A DNA stretch of 10,374 bases from RGIG5612 sp045601405 (GTDB lineage Bacteria > Bacillota > Clostridia > Lachnospirales > Lachnospiraceae). Below the pieces are notes generated by a model. It made no database searches and was not told the origin of the DNA. It worked only from the letters and a program-made list of their open reading frames with translations. A program made the translations under genes and the position numbers. Location: contig JAZRZO010000026.1 in NCBI GenBank assembly GCA_045601405.1, positions 1 to 10,374 on the forward strand, in the 5' to 3' direction. Of this stretch, positions 6,180-10,374 are shown one piece after another (the first letter of the stretch is position 1; the number at the start of each line of letters is the position of its first letter).

Positions 6180-7087
6180 TAGTTTTGGAGATCCTTAAGA
6201 TCATAGGAATAGTCCTTGCCTGCATTGCAGGCCTTGTTCTTCTGATTGCGGCTCTGGTATGCTTTGTTCCGGTAAGATACAAGATCAACGCACAAGGAGA
6301 AAATGCGGATATTGAAGGCAGAGCAGAGACGGGCTGGCTTTTAGGCTTGCTGAAAGCCAGTGCTGAGTACAAAGACAAAAAGCTGAAATACAGGATATCT
6401 GTGATGGGGATCTCCATGGTGAAAAAAACTCTCGGTGAAAATGAGGTCGAGGCTTTACGGGAGGTCATTCAGGAAGAAGAGATAAGGACAGATGCGACAA
6501 AATATACAGAGGTCAGCACCGCGCTGAGCAAGGCCGAAGAAAAGGAATCTGAAAAAACAAAAAAGATCCTTGAGAAAAAAGAAGAGGCTGCGCTGAAAAA
6601 AGAACAGACAGTAAAAGAAAAAAAAGAGAAGCAGGCTGCAAAAAAGGCAGATGAGGACCTTGCCTCCTTTAAGGAAAAGGTCAGAACACGCATCAAGAGT
6701 TTTAAAGAGCGTTACAGGAGATTTAAAGAAGCATTAAGGATAATAAGAGCGGAGACAACAAAAAGGGCATTTAAATATATCAAGCTTCAGTTCCTTAATA
6801 TAGTCGATCATATTAAACCAAGACATATATCCGGAGATGTCTGCTTCGGACTTGATGATCCGGCAGACACCGCGCTGCTGTATGGCTGGACGGCGCCTCT
6901 TTCGGATTCGTTCAGTGCGGGAAAGCTTATCCTGACACCGGAATTTCACAAAAAAGGAATTTCACTAAAAATATTGATCAAAGGAAGAATTTTCGTCGGA
7001 TATGTGTTATTATGTGCTGTAAGACTCATTAAGAACAGAGATATTCAGAGAGTCATCAATGCGGTAAGGAGGTATTTTAATGGCTGA
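6176..7087 (+). CDS. DUF2953 family membrane-anchored protein (YtfI-like)
   Basis: A 303-residue protein with one N-terminal membrane helix (about residues 5-31), a short beta-like section, and a very charged Lys/Glu-rich stretch (about 90-185) likely to form a long helix or coiled coil. The C-terminal DUF2953 signature includes PRHISGDVCFGLDDPADTAL (215-234). The FGxDDPAxT motif and the N-terminal anchor fit the family, whose Bacillus member YtfI is, to my knowledge, encoded beside the sporulation protein YtfJ/GerW, as here. Function is not established; a role in spore formation or germination is inferred from this neighbourhood. Its ATG overlaps the upstream stop (ATGA), and its own last eight bases overlap the gerW start. 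The charged middle may be longer than in Bacillus homologues. Confidence 0.85.
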   Translation: MIVLEILKIIGIVLACIAGLVLLIAALVCFVPVRYKINAQGENADIEGRAETGWLLGLLKASAEYKDKKLKYRISVMGISMVKKTLGENEVEALREVIQEEEIRTDATKYTEVSTALSKAEEKESEKTKKILEKKEEAALKKEQTVKEKKEKQAAKKADEDLASFKEKVRTRIKSFKERYRRFKEALRIIRAETTKRAFKYIKLQFLNIVDHIKPRHISGDVCFGLDDPADTALLYGWTAPLSDSFSAGKLILTPEFHKKGISLKILIKGRIFVGYVLLCAVRLIKNRDIQRVINAVRRYFNG

Positions 7088-7457
7088 AAACCTTGAAGGC
7101 ACTGTTGAAACATTAATGTCAAGCCTTGAAAATTATGTGACAACAAAAACGATCGTCGGTGAACCGGTACAGTTCAAGGATATTGTTGTATTTCCGATGG
7201 CGGATGTTTCTTTTGGAGTAGCGGCAGGAACCTCAAATAAAGAATCTAAAAATACAGGTGCGGGAGGCGCCGGTGCAAAGATAACGCCATCTGCTGTTCT
7301 TATAATACAAAACGGAACATCTAAGGTAGTTAACATTAAAGACAAGGATTCTCTTAACAAACTCATAGAGATCATTCCGGATATAATGAACAAGCTCCTG
7401 GACAGGAAGAAAGCGCCGGAGGATAACAACGAGGTCAACATAGAGGATTATATTTAA
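7080..7457 (+). CDS. gerW: GerW family sporulation protein (YtfJ)
   Basis: A 125-residue soluble protein of the GerW/YtfJ family, which in Bacillus is a spore protein needed for normal germination. Family features are an N-terminal helix (Glu-Gly-Thr-Val-Glu-Thr-Leu-Met), VGEPVQFKDIVVFPMADVSF (26-45) followed by a Gly-rich stretch (about 59-66, GAGGAGAK), and PSAVLII (70-76). The ATG at 7080 has an ideal TAAGGAGG (7065-7072) seven bases upstream, located inside the end of the DUF2953 gene, and the two frames overlap by eight bases. It is the last gene of the group and runs into the convergent terminator. Its presence argues that the organism is a spore former or descends from one. Confidence 0.93.
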   Translation: MAENLEGTVETLMSSLENYVTTKTIVGEPVQFKDIVVFPMADVSFGVAAGTSNKESKNTGAGGAGAKITPSAVLIIQNGTSKVVNIKDKDSLNKLIEIIPDIMNKLLDRKKAPEDNNEVNIEDYI

Positions 7458-7460
7458 GTT

Positions 7461-7592
7461 CTGCCGGCCGGAATTGTTTAACATGACCGGTTCCTGTGCT
7501 GTGAGTCATTTCGTGATAATGGTGATGATAAAAAGAGGTGTCGTCTGTATGACACCTCTTTAATATGTATTATGGTAATGTGCGGCCGGCAG
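7461..7592. repeat. Inverted repeat CTGCCGGCCG enclosing the convergent terminator
   Basis: CTGCCGGCCG (7461-7470) and its exact complement CGGCCGGCAG (7583-7592) bracket the whole gerW/PFK intergenic region, three bases after the gerW stop and ten bases beyond the PFK stop. The nine bases TGCCGGCCG also occur at the 3' side of both core A copies. It may be an outer stem around the terminator, or a relic of a repeat of the same style. Confidence 0.55.
7532..7561. terminator. Bidirectional intrinsic terminator between gerW and the PFK gene
   Basis: AAAGAGGTGTC (7532-7542) pairs perfectly with GACACCTCTTT (7551-7561) around an eight-base loop. Read on the minus strand the 3' arm runs into five T residues; on the plus strand into three. 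It serves two convergent operons, and the minus-strand version looks stronger. Confidence 0.9.
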
Positions 7593-7602
7593 TATAAGAT
7601 CT

Positions 7603-8844
7603 TTATTTTGCTAAAACTTTTTTCAGTTTTGCATAGCGTGGAAGGCTGTCCTCGTAGTATCTTATCGGCTGACCCTGTATCAATGGAAGGGCATATTTTA
7701 TAAATTCCTTTCCCACAAAGTTGCCTTTTTTATTGATCCATTCACGAGGTATCTTTTTTTCGGCGTTCGCGGCATCGCTTAATGGCACCAGCTCGATCCT
7801 GCAGGAATATTCTTTTGAGTTTTCGTCGCGTATGAAAGCTACCATCTTACCGCTCTTTCCGGAGATAGCAGCCTCTACCGCGGCTTTGCCGGCAGCGATC
7901 GCTTCATCTATATCTGTCTGTGACGCCATGTGAGCTGCGCTCCTTTGAAGCAGACTGAGTTCTATGGCTCTTGTTTTGATCCCGGTGCGGTTTTTAAGCA
8001 GATCGGCAAGGTAATTCGCAACGCCTCCGAGCTGCGCGTGGCCGAAGCCGTCTGTGCTTGAGGTCTGAACATCAGCAACGAATCTTCCGTTATCATAGTG
8101 TATGCCTTCTGATACAGCCACGAACACATCCCCGTTCTCTTCGTGGACTTTTTGCACGTCATCGAAGAAACTGTCAAGATCAAAGTCTGTTTCCGGAAGA
8201 TAGATAAGGTCCGGACCTTCTCCCTTGTATGTGGCAAGAGCTGAGGCAGCTGTAAGCCATCCGGCATGACGCCCCATTATCTCCATCACGGTTATATTAT
8301 CTGTTGTATATACCTTGTTGTCGCGGGACACTTCCATACAGGATGTTGCTATATACCGCGCGGCGCTGCCAAAGCCGGGACAATGGTCTGTGCCTGTAAG
8401 ATCATTGTCTATGGTTTTGGGCACTCCTATCACGCGGCATTCATAGCCAGTTTTTTTCATATAACGGTATATTTTGTTGCAGGTATCCATGGAATCGTTT
8501 CCGCCGTTATAGAAAAAGTATCTTACGTTGTATTTTTTGAATATTTCGAGGATTTTTTTGTAATCGGTATCATCCTCATCCGGGTCAGCCATTTTGTATC
8601 TGCATGAGCCAAGGGCGGAGGAGGGGGTATTCACAAGTAATTCGAGCTCGCCGGCATCCTCCATTGACATATCAAACAGTCTGTCGTTCAATACGCCGAC
8701 TATGCCGTTTTCCGCTCCGTACACATTAGTTATCTCTTCGGCGTCAAGAGCGGCTCTGAACACGCCGTATGCGCTGGAATTAATGACGGAGGTCGGTCCG
8801 CCTGACTGGCCGAATATGCAGCTTCCTGTTAATTTTTCACTCAT
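7603..8844 (-). CDS. pfp: Pyrophosphate-dependent 6-phosphofructokinase
   Basis: A 413-residue phosphofructokinase that phosphorylates fructose 6-phosphate to fructose 1,6-bisphosphate, reversibly if PPi is the donor. Motifs: FGQSGGPTSVIN (11-22), GGNDSMDT (114-121), PKTIDNDL (142-149) with catalytic base Asp146, and MEIMGRHAGW (187-196). The phosphoryl-donor determinants point to PPi: Asp117 where ATP enzymes have Gly, and Lys143 where ATP enzymes have Gly in PGTIDND. The first position of the GGDD motif is Asn116 instead of Asp, a variant that I would not read as inactivating. The ATG at 8842-8844 is preceded by an AAAGGAAAG purine run. It lies 23 nt after the fba stop, so both are probably one operon read from the fba promoter, ending at the hairpin at 7532-7561. 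Confidence 0.94.
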   Translation of the reverse strand: MSEKLTGSCIFGQSGGPTSVINSSAYGVFRAALDAEEITNVYGAENGIVGVLNDRLFDMSMEDAGELELLVNTPSSALGSCRYKMADPDEDDTDYKKILEIFKKYNVRYFFYNGGNDSMDTCNKIYRYMKKTGYECRVIGVPKTIDNDLTGTDHCPGFGSAARYIATSCMEVSRDNKVYTTDNITVMEIMGRHAGWLTAASALATYKGEGPDLIYLPETDFDLDSFFDDVQKVHEENGDVFVAVSEGIHYDNGRFVADVQTSSTDGFGHAQLGGVANYLADLLKNRTGIKTRAIELSLLQRSAAHMASQTDIDEAIAAGKAAVEAAISGKSGKMVAFIRDENSKEYSCRIELVPLSDAANAEKKIPREWINKKGNFVGKEFIKYALPLIQGQPIRYYEDSLPRYAKLKKVLAK

Positions 8845-8867
8845 TATCTTTCCTTTCCCCTGAGAAC

Positions 8868-9803
8868 TCAGGCTTTATCGTTACAGCCAAGTACATTGAC
8901 GATCTTATGCTTAACCATTTCCTTTATCGCTTCTCTTGCGGGTTTCAGATACTGACGCGGGTCGAAGTGGTCTGGATGATCGTTGAAGTATTTTCTGATC
9001 GTTGCCGTCATGGCAAGTCTGAGGTCTGAGTCGATATTTATCTTGCATACAGCCATAGACGCCGCTTTTCTGAGCTGATCCTCCGGGATGCCGACAGCAC
9101 CCGGCATGTTTCCGCCGTTGTCATTTACTATCTTAACAAATCCCTGCGGAACAGAGGATGATCCGTGAAGAACGATAGGAAATCCCGGAAGCCGTGCAGC
9201 CACATCCTCGAGTATATCAAATCTGAGTTTAGGATCTGTTCCGGGTTTGAATTTGTATGCGCCGTGGCTTGTACCGATGGCTATAGCAAGAGAATCGCAG
9301 CCGGTCTTATCGACAAATTCCTGCACGTCCTCGGGCCTGGTGTAGGAGCTGTCTTCTGCGCTGACATTTACTTCGTCCTCGACACCCGCAAGAGTCCCGA
9401 GTTCTGCTTCTACAACTACGCCATGGTCATGCGCGTATTCAACTACTTTTTTTGTCTCGGCGATATTATCTTCAAGAGAGAGGCCGGACTTATCTATCAT
9501 TACTGATGTGAAGCCGCCGTCGATGCAGCTCTTGCAGAGCTCAAAGCTGTCGCCGTGGTCAAGGTGAAGACATATAGGAAGGTCTGTTTCTATTAGAGCG
9601 GCCTCAACAAGCTTTAAAAGATAGGTATGATTTGCATAGGCTCTTGCTCCTTTTGATACCTGGAGGATAAGAGGGGCGTTCAGCTCTTTTGCGGCTTCAG
9701 TGATCCCCTGAACTATCTCCATATTGTTCACGTTGAAAGCGCCGATCGCGTAACCGCCGCCATATGCTTTTTCAAACATTTCTTTTGTAGTAACTAAAGC
9801 CAT
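8868..9803 (-). CDS. fba: Class II fructose-1,6-bisphosphate aldolase
   Basis: A 311-residue zinc-dependent aldolase that cleaves fructose 1,6-bisphosphate into dihydroxyacetone phosphate and glyceraldehyde 3-phosphate. Motifs: GAFNVNNMEIVQ (21-32), HLDHGDS (80-86) with catalytic Asp82 and zinc ligand His83, VEAELG (131-136), GTSHGAYK (177-184) with His180, VLHGSSS (211-217) with His213, and NIDSD (256-260) for phosphate binding. The chosen start is ATG at 9801-9803, which gives the family N-terminus MALVTTKEMF and has AAGGAG (9811-9816) seven bases upstream. An in-frame ATG at 9824 would add seven basic residues and would place the ribosome binding site inside the gene, so I reject it. It is the first gene of a two-gene operon with the phosphofructokinase that makes its substrate. 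Confidence 0.97.
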   Translation of the reverse strand: MALVTTKEMFEKAYGGGYAIGAFNVNNMEIVQGITEAAKELNAPLILQVSKGARAYANHTYLLKLVEAALIETDLPICLHLDHGDSFELCKSCIDGGFTSVMIDKSGLSLEDNIAETKKVVEYAHDHGVVVEAELGTLAGVEDEVNVSAEDSSYTRPEDVQEFVDKTGCDSLAIAIGTSHGAYKFKPGTDPKLRFDILEDVAARLPGFPIVLHGSSSVPQGFVKIVNDNGGNMPGAVGIPEDQLRKAASMAVCKINIDSDLRLAMTATIRKYFNDHPDHFDPRQYLKPAREAIKEMVKHKIVNVLGCNDKA

Positions 9804-9841
9804 ATTTCTTCTCCTTTTCTTCAAAAACTATATATATGATG

Positions 9842-9847
9842 ATTATA
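9842..9847 (-). promoter_or_regulatory. -10 box of the fba operon promoter
   Basis: Read on the minus strand, 9847-9842 is TATAAT, about 39 nt before the fba ATG, giving a leader of roughly 30 nt. No good TTGACA-like hexamer sits 16-18 bases upstream; that region is taken up by the inverted repeat at 9860-9882, so an activator or a weak core promoter is possible. Confidence 0.5.
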
Positions 9848-9851
9848 CATT

Positions 9852-9882
9852 AAAACCGGAGGTTTTTATACTTAAAAAACCT
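9852..9882. promoter_or_regulatory. Overlapping inverted repeats upstream of fba (candidate operator)
   Basis: AGGTTTTT (9860-9867) and AAAAACCT (9875-9882) form a perfect 8-bp inverted repeat with a seven-base spacer. A second palindrome, AAAACC (9852-9857) and GGTTTT (9861-9866) around GGA, shares the middle arm, so the two hairpins exclude each other. Together they cover the -35 and spacer region of the putative fba promoter. This is the layout of a repressor or activator site; no known regulator is implied. Confidence 0.4.
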
Positions 9883-9901
9883 ACTTGATAAAATTTGCTT
9901 T

Positions 9902-9985
9902 CCCTCTCCGGTATTTAGACGTATCGGCTATCGTTAGCCTTCCCCCTCCGGGGAAAGGTGGATGCCGAAGGCAGACGGATGAGGG
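9902..9985. repeat. Clostridial-type intergenic hairpin repeat
   Basis: CCCTC (9902-9906) pairs with GAGGG (9981-9985). Inside, CCTTCCCC (9938-9945) pairs with GGGGAAAGG (9950-9958), and GATGCC-GAAGGCA follows near 9961-9973. From memory of clostridial genomes, the words CCTTCCCC followed by a GGGGAAGG-type arm and GACGGATGAGGG mark a widespread intergenic palindrome family; I could not search to confirm it. It lies just outside the B2-B3 repeats and does not appear at the left edge of the window. Confidence 0.6.
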
Positions 9986-10010
9986 GCGCAGAGTATATGA
10001 AATCTACTAT

Positions 10011-10088
10011 CCCGCCTTGCTGCATATATATCTCCGTGTGACGAGTGCCGGGTTAGTCACACTTCGATATATATGCATCATCGGCGGG
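10011..10088. repeat. Palindromic hairpin repeat B, copy 2 (fully paired)
   Basis: CCCGCC (10011-10016) pairs with GGCGGG (10083-10088), TGCATATATATC (10021-10032) pairs perfectly with GATATATATGCA (10066-10077), and GTGTGAC (10036-10042) pairs with GTCACAC (10056-10062) under a 13-base loop containing GTGCCGGG. It is separated from copy 3 by 18 bases. Confidence 0.8.
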
Positions 10089-10106
10089 CTCTTAGACTTC
10101 ACCGCC

Positions 10107-10189
10107 ATCCCGCCTTGCTGCATATATACCTCCCGACGACAGGTGCCGGTTTAGTCGTCCGTCGATATATATTGCATCTTCGGCGGGAT
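10107..10189. repeat. Palindromic hairpin repeat B, copy 3
   Basis: ATCCCGCC (10107-10114) pairs with GGCGGGAT (10182-10189); the TGCA/TA-rich stem (10119-10129 with 10164-10176) follows with a small bulge; GACGAC (10135-10140) pairs with GTCGTC (10154-10159). Relative to copy 2, three adjacent base pairs of the upper stem are changed on both sides, while the loop word GTGCCGG is kept. Confidence 0.8.
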
Positions 10190-10272
10190 AATAAAATACC
10201 GGCACGCGGCATATGTATTTCCGGGGGTTTCTGGATGAGCCGTTTTGGTTCTTATGCCTTTCGTAGGCTTTT

Positions 10273-10374
10273 AGCGGCAAGTGCTCCGGTCCACAACTCC
10301 GGAAAGCACTTAGGCATCAGAAAAAAATGATCATAGAGATCATTTTTTGGATGTTGCCGGCCGCGTCAAAAAGC
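10273..10374 (+). ncRNA. Structured core A, copy 2 (candidate RNA element)
   Basis: It matches core copy 1 at 94 of 102 positions and folds the same way. The outermost stem is visible here because the upstream side is in the window: GCTTTT (10267-10272) pairs with AAAAGC (10369-10374), then GCGGC (10274-10278) with GCCGC (10360-10364). The terminal hairpin carries TGATC/GATCA where copy 1 has TGCTC/GAGCA. A small hairpin GCCT-TTCGT-AGGC (10256-10268) immediately upstream shares bases with the outer stem. Transcription has not been shown, and no clear promoter is visible within the arm. Confidence 0.45.

Larger units (their letters stand above)
10011..10374. repeat. Left arm and core of the large palindromic repeat (right-edge copy)
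   Basis: The order here is B2 (10011-10088), B3 (10107-10189), arm (about 10198-10272), core A copy 2 (10273-10374), after which the window ends. The arm blocks GCATATGTAT, TCCGG, TGGTTCT, CCTTTC and GGCTTTT match the reverse complement of the right arm seen at the other edge of the window. The stretch contains no convincing gene: the reading frames through B2 and B3 encode similar short peptides only because the repeat itself is conserved. Added to the right half seen at 103-272, it predicts a full-length element of about 534 nt. Confidence 0.75.

Noticed and set aside
9804..9824. Upstream ATG for fba adding seven basic residues
   Set aside because: The extension overlaps the clear AAGGAG site serving ATG 9803, and the family normally begins with the MALV-like sequence.
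10011..10330. Similar peptides (HIYL..T.AGLV..RYI) encoded through all three B repeats, suggesting a small protein family
   Set aside because: The similarity follows from the conserved palindrome. Compensatory changes fit base pairing, the frames have no ribosome binding site, and the ends diverge in frame and length.
1..10374. The 10-kb gene block as a composite transposon bounded by the two A/B repeats
   Set aside because: The enclosed genes are ordinary chromosomal housekeeping genes with no transposase or integrase. Two scattered copies of a dispersed repeat explain the flanks better.

Overview
The window looks like a chromosomal segment from a moderate-GC Clostridia species, most plausibly a Lachnospiraceae relative. 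This is inferred from gene content (a PPi-type phosphofructokinase, a SpoVB/YtgP-type flippase, a GerW/YtfJ sporulation protein next to a DUF2953 protein), strong AGGAGG ribosome binding sites, and frequent ATA, AGA and AGG codons. No similarity search was possible; family calls rest on motifs.

Layout. Positions 1-272 and 10011-10374 hold two partial copies of one large, nearly palindromic repeat. The left edge shows the core and right arm of one copy; the right edge shows the left arm and core of another. Joined, they predict an element of about 534 nt: outer hairpin B, arm, structured 102-nt core A, inverted arm, outer hairpin B. The cores differ at 8 of 102 positions, and every change lies in a loop, is compensatory, or swaps a canonical and a wobble pair. 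I see no ORF I believe in this element. This is the most unusual content of the window.

Between the repeats are housekeeping genes. On the plus strand: yraN (331-678); rpsU (856-1032), only 58 codons, with its own extended -10 promoter and terminator; then phoH, ybeY and a MurJ/SpoVB-like flippase. The flippase is followed by a three-segment membrane protein that seems to lack a standard start codon, then a terminator. A second plus-strand group starts from a promoter near 4831-4860: a membrane protein with a C-terminal zinc ribbon, a four-segment membrane protein, a 99-residue unknown, a DUF2953 protein and GerW. Its last four genes are tightly spaced or overlapping (two ATGA overlaps and one 8-nt overlap), which suggests translational coupling.

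On the minus strand, fba (class II aldolase) and a PPi-type phosphofructokinase form a two-gene glycolytic operon, 23 nt apart. It converges on gerW at a bidirectional terminator (7532-7561). A TATAAT box lies upstream of fba, with a 23-bp perfect inverted repeat just upstream of it that could be an operator. Between fba and the right-hand repeat lies a different hairpin repeat (9902-9985) of a type common in clostridial intergenic regions.

Together the genes cover ribosome maturation and translation (rpsU, ybeY, probably phoH), envelope lipid-carrier transport (flippase), spore-related functions (DUF2953, gerW) and glycolysis (fba, PPi-PFK). No CRISPR array, tRNA, rRNA, transposase or prophage gene is visible.
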